Of a DNA stretch of 64,000 bases, positions 34,343-43,561 are shown in pieces. A model generated the notes under the pieces. It ran no database searches, had not been told where the DNA came from, and was given only the letters and a program-made list of their open reading frames with translations. Where the stretch lies: positions 1 to 64,000 of the forward strand of contig JAZRGT010000010.1 of NCBI GenBank assembly GCA_045644325.1. Direction: 5' to 3'. The stretch's first letter is position 1. Each line of letters opens with the position of its first letter. This DNA is from CAG-390 sp045644325. GTDB taxonomy: Bacteria; Bacillota; Clostridia; Oscillospirales; CAG-272. The position numbers and the translations under genes were made by a program.

Positions 34343-36652
34343 TTATTTGCAGTCAATAGACAATTTACCGTCTTTGACGCTTAAATGAATTTTAGTTATC
34401 GTTCCGTTTGAATCGGAAATTATTGATTCAGCTATAGGATCCTCGATATGTCTTTGAATATATCTTCTCATATTTCTTGCACCGAATTTAATTGAATGAG
34501 ATTCTTCAGCTATCAAATGCATTGCAGCATCGGTATAAGAAAACGAAATATTTCTATCAGCAAGAACGTTCGCCAAATCAGCGAGCATAATTTTGACAAT
34601 AGATGAGAAATCCTTTACCGTCAAAGAATTAAATACGACAATTTCATCAACTCGATTAATAAATTCGGGGCGCAAGAATTCAAGCAGTGCTTTTTCAATT
34701 CTTCCCTTTTCGGCCTCAGCCTCTGATGCAGTAAATCCCAAGGAAGAGGCTGCTCTACCAGAGCCCGCGTTTGTAGTCATAACGACAACGGCATTTTCAA
34801 AGTTAACGGTACGTCCTTGCGCGTCTGTTACTCTACCATCATCAAGAATCTGCAACAGCACGTTAAGAACATCCGGGTGAGCCTTCTCGATCTCGTCGAA
34901 GAGAACGACCGAATACGGACGTCTGCGGATTTTCTCGGTCAATTGACCGGCTTCCTCGTATCCCACGTATCCGGGAGGAGATCCGATCAAGCGAGAAACA
35001 GAGTGCTTTTCCATAAACTCGGACATATCGAATCGAATCAAAGTTTCAGGCGTATTGAAAAGGTCTGCGGCAAGCACCTTGACCAACTCCGTTTTTCCAA
35101 CACCTGTGGGACCCGCAAAAATAAACGATACAGGCTTTCTTTTGTACGAAATTCCAGCTCTGTTACGCTTTATAGCTCGAGCAACCGACTTGACAGCACT
35201 ATCTTGTCCGACAATTCTTGAACGAATTCTTTCTTCAAGCCCATCTATAAGCTTAAACTCATTCTCCTTGATTGTGGTGGCGGGAACACCTGTCCATATC
35301 TCGATGACCTCAGCTATATTTTCAAGAGAAAGAACAACCTTGTCGCACTCAAGCTCTAATGCAGAAAGCTTATCGGAAAGCGCAAGCTCCTGAGATCGAA
35401 TCTTAGCTATACGCTCGTACTTCTTATCTTCGTTCTTTTCCGTTACAGCTTCAGCTTCTTCTCTTTCGGCTTTCAGCTTCAGAAGCTCTTCACGTATTGA
35501 ATAGGACTCGTTTATAGCTGAGCTGGAAAGCGACAGTAAAGACGCAGCCTCGTCCAAAAGGTCGATTGCCTTGTCGGGAAGATATCTGTCTGTTATATAT
35601 CTCTCGGAGAGTAGTACAGTTTTATAAATAATTGATTCGGGAACCTTGATGTGATGGTAAGCCTCATAATAGTGCTTTATTCCTTCCAGCATCTTTGCAG
35701 CTTCCGAAACAGAAGGTTCATTTACCGTAACGGGCTGGAATCTTCTTTCAAGCGCGGAGTCCTTCTCAATATATTTTCTGTATTCGTTTAGAGTGGTCGC
35801 GCCGATTACTCGAATTTCGCCCCTCGAAAGGGCAGGCTTCATAATATTAGCGGCGTTAACACTTCCTTCTCCTCCGCCCGTTCCGACGATAGTATGAACC
35901 TCATCAATAACGAGAATTATATTTCCTGCAGATTTAACCTCGTTGATCAAAGCTAACATTCTTTGCTCAAACTGTCCTCTGAACTGAGTACCTGCAACGA
36001 GAGCGGTGAGGTCAACAAGATACAGCTCTGCATTTTTCAGTCTGTAAGGAACCTCGCCCAAAGCAATCTTCTGTGCAAGCGCCTCGGCAATAGCAGTTTT
36101 ACCGACTCCGGGTTCGCCAATGAGGCAGGGATTGTTCTTTTGCCTTCTGCATAGAATTTGAATCACTCTCGCCAATTCGTTTTCACGTCCGACAATATGG
36201 TCGAGCCTTCCCTTTCGCGCCATATCGGTAAGATTCTTACAATAACGATCTAAAATATCGCGTTTAGGCTTGCTCTCTTCTTTCTTTGCCTTAGCAGAAT
36301 GCTCCTTTGAGCCCTTTTGCTCGTCTTGGGTATTGCCAAAAGCCTCGTTGATGATTTTTTGTATATTTATTGAAGGAGCGCCTCCGTCGTCGGGCAAAAC
36401 GGGATTGTCGTCATTTGCAAAATCTGCAAGTCCTTCTGTTTCAACAAGCTCGGTCATACCCTTTTCCAGCTCTTCCATTTGTTCGGGAGAGATACCAAAT
36501 TTCTTTAATTGATCTCCCATAATATCGTCAACCGGAACGCCGAGCTCTCTTGCGCACTGAAGGCAAAGCCCTTCTGTTTTCTTTTCGCCGTCCTCAATTT
36601 TAGTAACAAAAACAACGGCGTATCTTTTGTTACACTTAGAACATTTTATCAT
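34343..36652 (-). CDS. Clp ATPase, ClpE-like, with N-terminal zinc finger
   Basis: A 769-residue Hsp100 unfoldase with two AAA+ modules. It begins with a zinc finger (CSKC at 4-7, CLQC at 30-33) as in ClpE and McsA, rather than the ClpN repeat domain of ClpC. A charged linker runs to about 130. AAA-1 has GEPGVGKTAIAEAL near 176, LVIDEVHTIVGTGG near 246 and a coiled-coil middle region near 390-450. AAA-2 has FAGPTGVGKTELVKVL near 514, LFDEIEKAHPDV near 585 and sensor GARNMRRYIQ near 730. It likely works with ClpP, encoded at 10302. No mcsA, mcsB or ctsR is adjacent. Confidence 0.88.
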   Translation of the reverse strand: MIKCSKCNKRYAVVFVTKIEDGEKKTEGLCLQCARELGVPVDDIMGDQLKKFGISPEQMEELEKGMTELVETEGLADFANDDNPVLPDDGGAPSINIQKIINEAFGNTQDEQKGSKEHSAKAKKEESKPKRDILDRYCKNLTDMARKGRLDHIVGRENELARVIQILCRRQKNNPCLIGEPGVGKTAIAEALAQKIALGEVPYRLKNAELYLVDLTALVAGTQFRGQFEQRMLALINEVKSAGNIILVIDEVHTIVGTGGGEGSVNAANIMKPALSRGEIRVIGATTLNEYRKYIEKDSALERRFQPVTVNEPSVSEAAKMLEGIKHYYEAYHHIKVPESIIYKTVLLSERYITDRYLPDKAIDLLDEAASLLSLSSSAINESYSIREELLKLKAEREEAEAVTEKNEDKKYERIAKIRSQELALSDKLSALELECDKVVLSLENIAEVIEIWTGVPATTIKENEFKLIDGLEERIRSRIVGQDSAVKSVARAIKRNRAGISYKRKPVSFIFAGPTGVGKTELVKVLAADLFNTPETLIRFDMSEFMEKHSVSRLIGSPPGYVGYEEAGQLTEKIRRRPYSVVLFDEIEKAHPDVLNVLLQILDDGRVTDAQGRTVNFENAVVVMTTNAGSGRAASSLGFTASEAEAEKGRIEKALLEFLRPEFINRVDEIVVFNSLTVKDFSSIVKIMLADLANVLADRNISFSYTDAAMHLIAEESHSIKFGARNMRRYIQRHIEDPIAESIISDSNGTITKIHLSVKDGKLSIDCK

Positions 36653-36687
36653 TTACTTTTACCTCAAATAGGTTAATCAGAAGCAAG

Positions 36688-37407
36688 TTAACCGATGTTA
36701 ATAAAGTCAACCGGGGACAATGAATTGAACAATCTAAAAACAATTGAGTTGCTTGTAAGATTATCAAAGAATAGTCCAAGCTCGCTGTTAATAAAACTGC
36801 ATTCAACAAATACCGCTGCAATGACGCACAAAATACATATAATAACAATCGCTTCTATTAATCCCAACGCGAACCCAAAGATTCTGTCTATTGCTTTAAT
36901 AACTGAGATTTTTGTAATAATCTTAACAACGAATCCTAAAATCGTAAGAACGATTACCGAAACGAGAAATAATGCAATTATTCCAACAGCGATTGAAATT
37001 GTTTGTGACACGGGAAACGCTATCGAGTGAGCGAGCTCTTGCAGCAAATCCCCGGAAACAGCCATTGAAGAAAATTGCTCTTGAAGGGCGTCAATATTCG
37101 CTCCGCATTTATCGGCAATAGATATAAATTCCTCAGGAAAGGACGAAATAAATTCAGAAAAATTGCAACTTCCTTCAACTGCTGACAGCATACCGCTCAG
37201 AACATCCAACAGATGTCTTGTAAACGTGTTCAGAAAGAAATCCAAAAACAGTAATTTCCCGAACATCGGTCCAAATGCATACGCGACAGCAAAGGATCCG
37301 ATCAAAGTAACCGATGACCAGACAGAACGTACAAATCCCCTTTTTGTGTTGATGAAAATAATTAAAATCATCAAAAGGATCAAAAAAATATCGAAGATGA
37401 ATTTCAT
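36688..37407 (-). CDS. CvpA family membrane protein
   Basis: A 239-residue protein of the CvpA (colicin V production) type. The N-terminus FIFDIFLILLMILIIFINTKRGFVRSV shows the characteristic first helix followed by a (K/R)G-(F/L) turn, then a WSSVTLIGSFAVAYAFG helix. Two more helices lie near 140-165 and 183-205, with a VIKAIDRIFGFALGLIEA motif between them. An extracytoplasmic loop of about 65 residues follows the second helix. Family members affect cell envelope, biofilm or export processes, without a settled mechanism. It is in the reverse operon 36 bases before the ClpE-like gene. Confidence 0.8.
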   Translation of the reverse strand: MKFIFDIFLILLMILIIFINTKRGFVRSVWSSVTLIGSFAVAYAFGPMFGKLLFLDFFLNTFTRHLLDVLSGMLSAVEGSCNFSEFISSFPEEFISIADKCGANIDALQEQFSSMAVSGDLLQELAHSIAFPVSQTISIAVGIIALFLVSVIVLTILGFVVKIITKISVIKAIDRIFGFALGLIEAIVIICILCVIAAVFVECSFINSELGLFFDNLTSNSIVFRLFNSLSPVDFINIG

Positions 37408-37429
37408 TTATTATTAAAACCTCAAAAGC

Positions 37430-38671
37430 TTAATCAAAAGAAAGATCAAATAAAGGGGCCTTGGTTGCCGTGCATAAATAAACATATCTGTCATCCAGCA
37501 ACAGCAGCTCGTCGCCTTCTGTTATATCTGTAACGGAAATTTCGTGCAATATATCACCGTTTGTATATAAAAGCGCGTTTTCCGTGAGATAGTATGACCA
37601 TTCTCCACAAACTTGAACGTCATAGACCTTTTGAAACAAACGGTATTCATACAGCTTTGAACACGACTCATCCAGAACGACGGAAATATATTCCGAATCA
37701 GGCGAATCGCTCTTTAGAAGAACAACCGCTCCATTCTTGTAAACAGAAAGATCGACGGGCTGTTTTCCGGTATAATCAAAGCTACCCTTCATAGATCCGT
37801 TAAGATCATAAAACGCTGCGTAGTTATTACCAACCACAGCAAATCCGGAATCAAGTATATTGCATTCCAAGGGGAAGTTATCGGAAGCCGAAGCAGAAAA
37901 CAATACCTTCTGCGCATTGATATCGAAAATTTGTATTTCGGTTTCAAAAGAATTATCGCTTGAGCCGGAAACACTTGTGATCATAAGATAATCATCATTA
38001 ATATCAACGTCAAAGACGAAACCGTTTTTATTAAATCTGTAAATCAAAGAAAAAGAGTCATCATATAATTCAACCGCCGTATTATATTGGTCGGAAGAGG
38101 TTATAAGCGCATAATATCCCGAGTCCGATACATCGCCACCTCGAATCACTTGCTCGATTTTTTCGGAATAAACCTTGCCGAAAGCATTATATAAAGAATA
38201 ATCATGCTCCGAGGAATTATATATTAACACAAATTTATCAGAAGCGGAAATTCGAGGATTTTTATACATAAAAGACTCGGAACAAGTCAATCTACCCGTA
38301 GCCGAATATATAGACAACCATGAATTACCGCACACAGCCAGACCGTCGCCGAACAAAGCACAGTTTATCTTGGCGTCCGGGTTATATTCTATCAAATATA
38401 AAGATGAGTCCTTATGCTCCTCCAGCGTCAGCGCAAAATTCCTTGCAATATATTCGAAATTCTCATAATTGAATTCCTTCGCGTTTCTAAAAGAAGAAAT
38501 TACGATATAAATCAAAAACAAAATTATAAAAATAAACGAAAATATACGATAGAATACCGAGATATGATCGTAATACTCACTATAATTGCTTGTTTCACCG
38601 GAGTCGTTACTTTCGGCAATAAGACCGTTCGTGATATCAGAACCAAGATTTTTATTATACTTGCCGTCCAT
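37430..38671 (-). CDS. DUF5711-like membrane-anchored beta-propeller protein
   Basis: A 413-residue protein with a polar N-terminus, one transmembrane segment (about 42-60) and a large outside domain of short repeating beta units. The repeats show patterns such as GLAVCGNSWLSIYSATGRL, FVLIYNSSEHDYSLYNAFGKV and FAVVGNNYAAFYDLNGSMKG, which look like WD40/PQQ-type propeller blades. This matches the DUF5711 family of Clostridia, whose function is unknown. It lies between truA and a CvpA-like protein, an arrangement consistent with envelope-related genes in one operon. Confidence 0.7.
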   Translation of the reverse strand: MDGKYNKNLGSDITNGLIAESNDSGETSNYSEYYDHISVFYRIFSFIFIILFLIYIVISSFRNAKEFNYENFEYIARNFALTLEEHKDSSLYLIEYNPDAKINCALFGDGLAVCGNSWLSIYSATGRLTCSESFMYKNPRISASDKFVLIYNSSEHDYSLYNAFGKVYSEKIEQVIRGGDVSDSGYYALITSSDQYNTAVELYDDSFSLIYRFNKNGFVFDVDINDDYLMITSVSGSSDNSFETEIQIFDINAQKVLFSASASDNFPLECNILDSGFAVVGNNYAAFYDLNGSMKGSFDYTGKQPVDLSVYKNGAVVLLKSDSPDSEYISVVLDESCSKLYEYRLFQKVYDVQVCGEWSYYLTENALLYTNGDILHEISVTDITEGDELLLLDDRYVYLCTATKAPLFDLSFD

Positions 38672-38694
38672 ATACTTTCTCCATTCGTAATGAT

Positions 38695-39459
38695 TTAATC
38701 GGGATATTTTACTTCAACCAGATAGAGTCCGTGAGCAGGCAGAGTCGGACCGGCTGTCTGTCTGTTTTTTGATATAATAATATCAGATATTTGTTCCGGT
38801 AATAGCGAACCTTTGCCAACCTCAAGAAGAGTGCCGCAAATGATCCTTACCATATTATACAAAAAACCGTCCGCACTTATTCTTATGCTGATTTCATCAG
38901 AGTTTGCAGTAACATCACAGCTATACACCGTGCGTTCGGTACTATTAACAGATGAACCCGAAGACATAAAAGCCGCAAAATCGTGCAAGCCGCAAAAACA
39001 CCGTGCCGCCGCTCTCATTTTTTCAACACCTTCAGCTGTAATAGGCTTAGATAAATGATATGCCTTATTTTTAAGAAAAGGATTTCTAAAGTAAGAATTC
39101 CAGATTTTATATTCATAGGTTTTGGAAACTACAGAATATCTGGCATGGAAATCATCTTCCACAAATTCAGCGTAAAAGACGGAAATATCCTCAGGAAGTC
39201 TGAAATTTAATGCTAACGGTATCTTTTCACAAGGTATCCGTGTCTGAAAATCAGGCTTTCCCTTGAATTGCACAGTGGCACAAAAGCAATCTGCGTGAAC
39301 TCCGGCGTCGGTTCTGCTGCAGCCTGTTACGTCGCATTCGCATTCAAAGAGATCATATAAAGCCGAATTCAGCTCTGCCTGTATAGTCGGGGCGTTATTC
39401 TGAACTTGATAGCCAGCGTAATTCGTTCCGTCATATTTGATTTTCAAAAAGAGTTTCAT
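38695..39459 (-). CDS. truA: tRNA pseudouridine synthase A
   Basis: Forms pseudouridine at positions 38-40 of the tRNA anticodon stem. The 254-residue protein shows FLKIKYDGTNYAGYQVQ at the start, the catalytic aspartate in GCSRTDAGVHAD near residues 46-57, and FLYNMVRIICGTLLEVGKG near 199-217. Its ATG overlaps the ecfT stop by 4 bases. The ecfA-ecfA-ecfT-truA order is widespread in Firmicutes. Confidence 0.97.
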   Translation of the reverse strand: MKLFLKIKYDGTNYAGYQVQNNAPTIQAELNSALYDLFECECDVTGCSRTDAGVHADCFCATVQFKGKPDFQTRIPCEKIPLALNFRLPEDISVFYAEFVEDDFHARYSVVSKTYEYKIWNSYFRNPFLKNKAYHLSKPITAEGVEKMRAAARCFCGLHDFAAFMSSGSSVNSTERTVYSCDVTANSDEISIRISADGFLYNMVRIICGTLLEVGKGSLLPEQISDIIISKNRQTAGPTLPAHGLYLVEVKYPD

Positions 39460-40280
39460 TGCATTACGTATCCAAATTCAATAACGTTAAGCAAACAGAT
39501 TACAACTGCGCAGAGTAGCATAAGGGCGAGAAAAACAAAGTCTATAGCCTTCATTTTCGTAATAGTCATTCTCGTTCTACCCTCTCCGCCGTGATAACAT
39601 CTGCATTCCATCGCGGTAGCAAGCTCATCAGAGCGTCGGAAGGCAGATACGAAAAGCGGAATAAGAATTGGTATAAGCGCTTTTGCTCGCTGTATTAAAG
39701 AGCCTGATTCAAAATCCGCTCCTCTTGATTTTTGAGCAGTCATAATCTTTTCGGTTTCTTCCGAAAGCGCAGGAATGAATCTGAGCACTATCGACATCAT
39801 CATTGCAAAATCATGAACAGGCACTTTAATCTTTTTGAGAGGGGACAAAAGCGACTCAATAGAATAAGTCAATTGAATCGGAGTTGTAGTGAAAGAGATC
39901 AGGACGCTTGAGGCAAGAATGAGGCAAAGGATACGCACGGCAATAAACAATGCATTCCAGATTCCTTCAGCGTATATTTCAAATATCCACCAATCAATCA
40001 AAGGAGCCCCTTCACCATCTGTGATAAATACATTGATAATAAATGTGAACACCAAGATAAAAGTAATTGCTCTCAGAGAGCGAAATACTATACGGAACGG
40101 TATCCTCGATACAAGTACCAATAAAGCGGTCAAAGCTAAAGTGAAAGCGAACGAAGTAAGACTTTTGCAAAAGAAGATCGCGATAATAAAGATTGTTGAA
40201 AGAAGTATTTTAGTACGTCCGTCGAGTCTATGAATCAAGGAGTCGGAGGGATAGTACTGTCCAAGTGCTATGCTTTTCAT
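39456..40280 (-). CDS. ecfT: ECF transporter transmembrane subunit EcfT
   Basis: Scaffold membrane subunit of group II energy-coupling-factor vitamin importers. The 274-residue protein has about six transmembrane segments. The coupling-helix region with the Arg-Gly motif is visible as AQKSRGADFES near residues 183-193, followed by a second coupling motif AMECRCYHGGEGR near 222-234. The N-terminal SLIHRLDGRTKIL is also typical. It overlaps ecfA2 and truA by 4 bases each. No substrate-binding S component is in the window. Confidence 0.93.
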   Translation of the reverse strand: MKSIALGQYYPSDSLIHRLDGRTKILLSTIFIIAIFFCKSLTSFAFTLALTALLVLVSRIPFRIVFRSLRAITFILVFTFIINVFITDGEGAPLIDWWIFEIYAEGIWNALFIAVRILCLILASSVLISFTTTPIQLTYSIESLLSPLKKIKVPVHDFAMMMSIVLRFIPALSEETEKIMTAQKSRGADFESGSLIQRAKALIPILIPLFVSAFRRSDELATAMECRCYHGGEGRTRMTITKMKAIDFVFLALMLLCAVVICLLNVIEFGYVMQ

Positions 40281-41146
40281 TTGGAACGACTCCTTTCGCC
40301 AATGAGCTTCGAAATCAGCTCGGAAGCTTGCTCAACCTTATAAATAGAGCCTCCAAGGTCAACGCCTTTCTCTTTTAAAAGCATGGAAATGCGCGTAATT
40401 TCAGGTACGTCAAGTCCTGCGTCGAGGAGGATCTCGGGCGAGGAGAATACCTCATCTACGTCACCTTCTGCAAGCAAGCGTCCGTTACCTAAAACAGCAA
40501 TACTGTCGCAGCGCTCTGCCATATCCTCCATACTGTGTGATACTATTATGATAGTAGCGTTTTCAGTGCAACGGTACTGCTCGATCGAATCAAAAATTAT
40601 TTGTCTGCCTTCAGGATCAAGACCCGCTGCCGGCTCATCAAGCACAAGCACCTTAGGCTTCATTGCCATAATGCCCGCTATTGCAACTCTTCTCTTCTGA
40701 CCTCCTGAAAGCTCGAACGGTGATTTTTCAAGGATTTCCGAAGATATGCCGACCAATTCGGAATAGTGAAGAACTCTTTTATCAATCTCATCCTGGGGTA
40801 ATCCCATATTTTTAGGTCCGAACGCAATATCCTTAGCTACAGTCTCTTCAAACAATTGATACTCGGGATACTGCATAACCAGACCAACCGCAAAGCGCAT
40901 GGATCTGATATCCTTGATTTCCGACCAAACGTTTTTACCGTCAAAAATTACGGAGCCCGCTGTAGGCTTTTCAAGTGCGTTCAAAAGCCTTACAAGTGTA
41001 GACTTTCCCGATCCCGTGTGACCTATAATTCCCGTTATGGTACCTTTTACAATATTAAGATTTATATCGGTCAATGCAGCTGATTCAAAAGGCGTTCCTG
41101 AGCTGTACACATAGCCGACGTTTCTCAATTCGATTATATTTTCCAT
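40277..41146 (-). CDS. ecfA2: ECF transporter ATPase (EcfA2)
   Basis: One of the two ATPases that power the ECF module. The 289 residues contain Walker A GHTGSGKSTLVRL near 42, Q-loop VMQYPEYQLFEETV near 93, signature ELSGGQKRRVAIAGI near 145, Walker B VLVLDEPAAGLDP near 165 and the switch histidine in IVSHSMED near 200. The YPEYQLFEETV variant is typical of EcfA2. It is second of the ecfA1-ecfA2-ecfT set. A small GTTCC/GGAAC hairpin lies in the 38-base gap after ecfA1. Confidence 0.93.
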   Translation of the reverse strand: MENIIELRNVGYVYSSGTPFESAALTDINLNIVKGTITGIIGHTGSGKSTLVRLLNALEKPTAGSVIFDGKNVWSEIKDIRSMRFAVGLVMQYPEYQLFEETVAKDIAFGPKNMGLPQDEIDKRVLHYSELVGISSEILEKSPFELSGGQKRRVAIAGIMAMKPKVLVLDEPAAGLDPEGRQIIFDSIEQYRCTENATIIIVSHSMEDMAERCDSIAVLGNGRLLAEGDVDEVFSSPEILLDAGLDVPEITRISMLLKEKGVDLGGSIYKVEQASELISKLIGERSRSK

Positions 41147-41184
41147 ATTTTATCATTCGGTTCCGTAAAGGAACTTTGTTAATT

Positions 41185-42048
41185 TTAGTTTATTATATTT
41201 AAAATTGCTTGCGTTGCTTCTTCTGCAGTTATAGGCATTTCGTCCACAATAACACCAAAGCTCTTAAGGGAATGAACCAACTCGGCGCTTTGAGGGAGCT
41301 CAAGCCCTGCCCTTTTGATTAATTCAGCGTTACCGAATATTTCACGGGGCGCAGCATCTGCGATAACATTTCCTCTGTCGATTACTATAACACGATCCGC
41401 TCTGGCAGCCTCGCTCATATGATGAGTAATGTTGATAACTGTTATACCGTGCTCACGCACAAGCTTTTCCATTACAGATAGAACTTCGGCTCTGCCGATT
41501 GGATCAAGCATTGCTGTTGATTCGTCAAAGATCATACAATCGGGCATCATTGCTATAATTCCCGCAATTGCCACGCGCTGCTTTTGACCTCCGGAGAGTC
41601 TATGAGGCTCGTGCTTGGCAAAATCAAGCATCCCAACGGATTTCAATGCTTCATTCACGCGCTTGCGTATTTCGGCAGAGGGGATACCGAGGTTTTCGGG
41701 TCCGAAAGCAACGTCTTCCTCAACTATAGTCGCAACGATCTGATTGTCCGGGTTTTGAAATACCATACCAATGCTTCTTCTGAGCTCTATGATCTCCCCA
41801 TCGGTGAGATCACCGCAGACTGATTTACCGTTTATAAGAATGTCTCCGCGAATAGGCTCGAGTACAAGATTCAAAAGTTTGGCAAAAGTAGATTTACCCG
41901 AACCGTTTCTTCCGACAACAGCAACGTATTCGCCTCGTTCAATGGTGATATTGACTCCATTCAAGGCAAACATAGAACTCTTTTCATCAGCGTTCTGATC
42001 GTCGTAAGAGAATGCCAGATCTACCGTTTCTATAAAATGGCTGTTCAT
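41185..42048 (-). CDS. ecfA1: ECF transporter ATPase (EcfA1)
   Basis: Partner ATPase of EcfA2, 287 residues. Walker A GRNGSGKSTFAKL lies near 43, Q-loop VFQNPDNQIVATIVEEDVAFGPENLG near 95 (the NPDNQ form typical of EcfA1), signature RLSGGQKQRVAIAG near 147 and Walker B CMIFDESTAMLDP near 167, with Ser in place of the usual Pro after Glu. The start codon overlaps the stop of the preceding methyltransferase, and the Shine-Dalgarno sits in the loop of a hairpin whose stem contains the ATG. Confidence 0.93.
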   Translation of the reverse strand: MNSHFIETVDLAFSYDDQNADEKSSMFALNGVNITIERGEYVAVVGRNGSGKSTFAKLLNLVLEPIRGDILINGKSVCGDLTDGEIIELRRSIGMVFQNPDNQIVATIVEEDVAFGPENLGIPSAEIRKRVNEALKSVGMLDFAKHEPHRLSGGQKQRVAIAGIIAMMPDCMIFDESTAMLDPIGRAEVLSVMEKLVREHGITVINITHHMSEAARADRVIVIDRGNVIADAAPREIFGNAELIKRAGLELPQSAELVHSLKSFGVIVDEMPITAEEATQAILNIIN

Positions 42049-42938
42049 CTGCCGTTACCTCCGGCAGATGTCCAACGAGCGCTTGCACCTGCGGGCAAAG
42101 CAGTGCCGCGTGAAATAACGGGAATAGCGATCTCTCCTGCTTCGCACTTACCTCCGAAACGCTCGGTGATCTTCAGATCAATCATATATTTCATCGTCAA
42201 GGGCGAAAGACCTGTAGTATATGAATTGACAAGGAAAAACAAAGGTCTGTCTGAAAGCAAAGAGGAACAAAGAGTGATTAGCTCGTCTATTGCTTCTTCA
42301 ATCTTCCAAACCTCCCCGCCCGGCCCTCTTCCGTAAGAAGGAGGATCCATAATAATAGCCTCATATTTATGTCCGCGTCGGATTTCACGTTCAACGAACT
42401 TTTTACAGTCGTCAACTATATATCTGATGGGCGCATCGGCGAGACCGGACAATGCGGCATTTTCCTTTGCCTGAGCGACCATCCCCTTTGCCGCATCAAC
42501 ATGGCACACGGAAGCACCCGCAGCAGCTGCAGCGATGGTAGCGCCTCCGGTATAAGCAAACAAATTCAATACTCTTACGGGATAAGGGCAATTTTTTATC
42601 AAGGAAGAAAACCAATCCCAGTTTACCGCCTGCTCGGGGAAAAGCCCTGTGTGCTTGAATCCCATAGGACGCAGAACGAATTTCAAGCTACCGTAATTGA
42701 TATACCATTCCTTGGGAAGCTTATTGACCTTCCATCCGCCGCCGCCGGATGACGAACGGTTATATACTCCGTGAGCTTTACGCCATTCGGGAAGATTTTT
42801 TTCGGTTTTCCAGATAACCTGAGGGTCGGGACGTACAAGAATATAATCGCCCCATTTTTCGAGTCTCTCACCGTCGGAGGTGTCGAGAAGCTTGTAGTCA
42901 TTCCAATTTTCAGCAATCCACATATCAGTTCTGTCCAT
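42045..42938 (-). CDS. Class I SAM-dependent methyltransferase, RlmI/RlmK-like
   Basis: A 297-residue cytoplasmic methyltransferase. The SAM-binding motif I appears as VLNLFAYTGGATIAAAAAGASV near 123-144, acidic DAAKGMVAQAKENA follows, and the catalytic-region motif IIMDPPSYGRGPGGE lies near 201-215. DPPSYGRG and the FAYTGG form are typical of 23S rRNA methyltransferases of the YccW/RlmI group, but the N-terminal PUA domain is missing, so the target is uncertain. The ATG at 42936-42938 overlaps the end of ruvC; it lacks a clear ribosome binding site, suggesting coupling. A longer reading into ruvC shows no family similarity. Confidence 0.82.
   Translation of the reverse strand: MDRTDMWIAENWNDYKLLDTSDGERLEKWGDYILVRPDPQVIWKTEKNLPEWRKAHGVYNRSSSGGGGWKVNKLPKEWYINYGSLKFVLRPMGFKHTGLFPEQAVNWDWFSSLIKNCPYPVRVLNLFAYTGGATIAAAAAGASVCHVDAAKGMVAQAKENAALSGLADAPIRYIVDDCKKFVEREIRRGHKYEAIIMDPPSYGRGPGGEVWKIEEAIDELITLCSSLLSDRPLFFLVNSYTTGLSPLTMKYMIDLKITERFGGKCEAGEIAIPVISRGTALPAGASARWTSAGGNGR
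42046..42070 (-). promoter_or_regulatory. Hairpin enclosing the ecfA1 ribosome binding site and start codon
   Basis: On the transcript CATCTGCCG pairs perfectly with CGGCAGATG over nine bases. The loop GAGGTAA contains the Shine-Dalgarno core, and the last three stem bases are the ecfA1 ATG. Ribosomes finishing the methyltransferase, whose stop TGA overlaps that ATG, would open the stem, so this looks like a translational coupling device. Confidence 0.6.
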
Positions 42939-43428
42939 TATAGTATTTTGCGATTCTCGAAGCGCCGCAGTGGGCATGGCAGATGGCGATCGCAAGTGCG
43001 TCTGCAGTATCGTCAGGTTTAGGAGGAGCAGGTAATGAAAGCAGCATAGTAACCATAGAGATCACCTGTTTCTTATCAGCTCTACCATATCCCACAACCG
43101 ATTGTTTAACTTGTAAAGGAGTGTACTCAAAGATAGGAATCTTATTTAATTCAGCGCATAGAAGAATAACACCTCGTGCTTCGGCAACTCTGATACCTGT
43201 TGTAATGTTTGTATTAAAAAACAATTCCTCTATAGCAACGCATTCCGGCGAATGTCTCTTGATAATGGTATCAAGATCGTCAAAAATAATTGCAAGTCGC
43301 TTTTCAACCGTGAGCTTAGTGGGTGTTTGGATATGACCGAACGCCACCGAATTATGTTTGAATCCGTTGGTTTCAATTACACCCCAACCTATAGTTGCCA
43401 ATCCCGGGTCGATGCCTAAAATTCTCAT
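42925..43428 (-). CDS. ruvC: Crossover junction endodeoxyribonuclease RuvC
   Basis: Holliday junction resolvase acting with RuvAB. In the 167-residue product the catalytic acids are visible in LGIDPGLATIGWGV (Asp7), AIEELFFNTN (Glu near 66) and the C-terminal PDDTADALAIAICH (Asp near 139-143). The family length is about 160-175. It is first in a reverse operon with its own perfect promoter, while ruvA and ruvB lie on the opposite strand beyond a YfhO gene. Confidence 0.97.
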   Translation of the reverse strand: MRILGIDPGLATIGWGVIETNGFKHNSVAFGHIQTPTKLTVEKRLAIIFDDLDTIIKRHSPECVAIEELFFNTNITTGIRVAEARGVILLCAELNKIPIFEYTPLQVKQSVVGYGRADKKQVISMVTMLLSLPAPPKPDDTADALAIAICHAHCGASRIAKYYNGQN

Positions 43429-43461
43429 TATATACCTTCCGTCAAAAATTAACCATTATAA

Positions 43462-43490
43462 ATTATATCACAAAAATTATTTAATGTCAA
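43462..43490 (-). promoter_or_regulatory. sigma-A promoter of the ruvC-ecf-truA operon
   Basis: Perfect TTGACA, 17-base spacer and perfect TATAAT on the minus strand, about 34 bases before the ruvC start. Confidence 0.9.
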
Positions 43491-43561
43491 ATATCTTTGT
43501 GAATAAATTTATATATAATTTGTATCTTTTAACATTTTGCGTGAAAATATTGTCAAACTTA

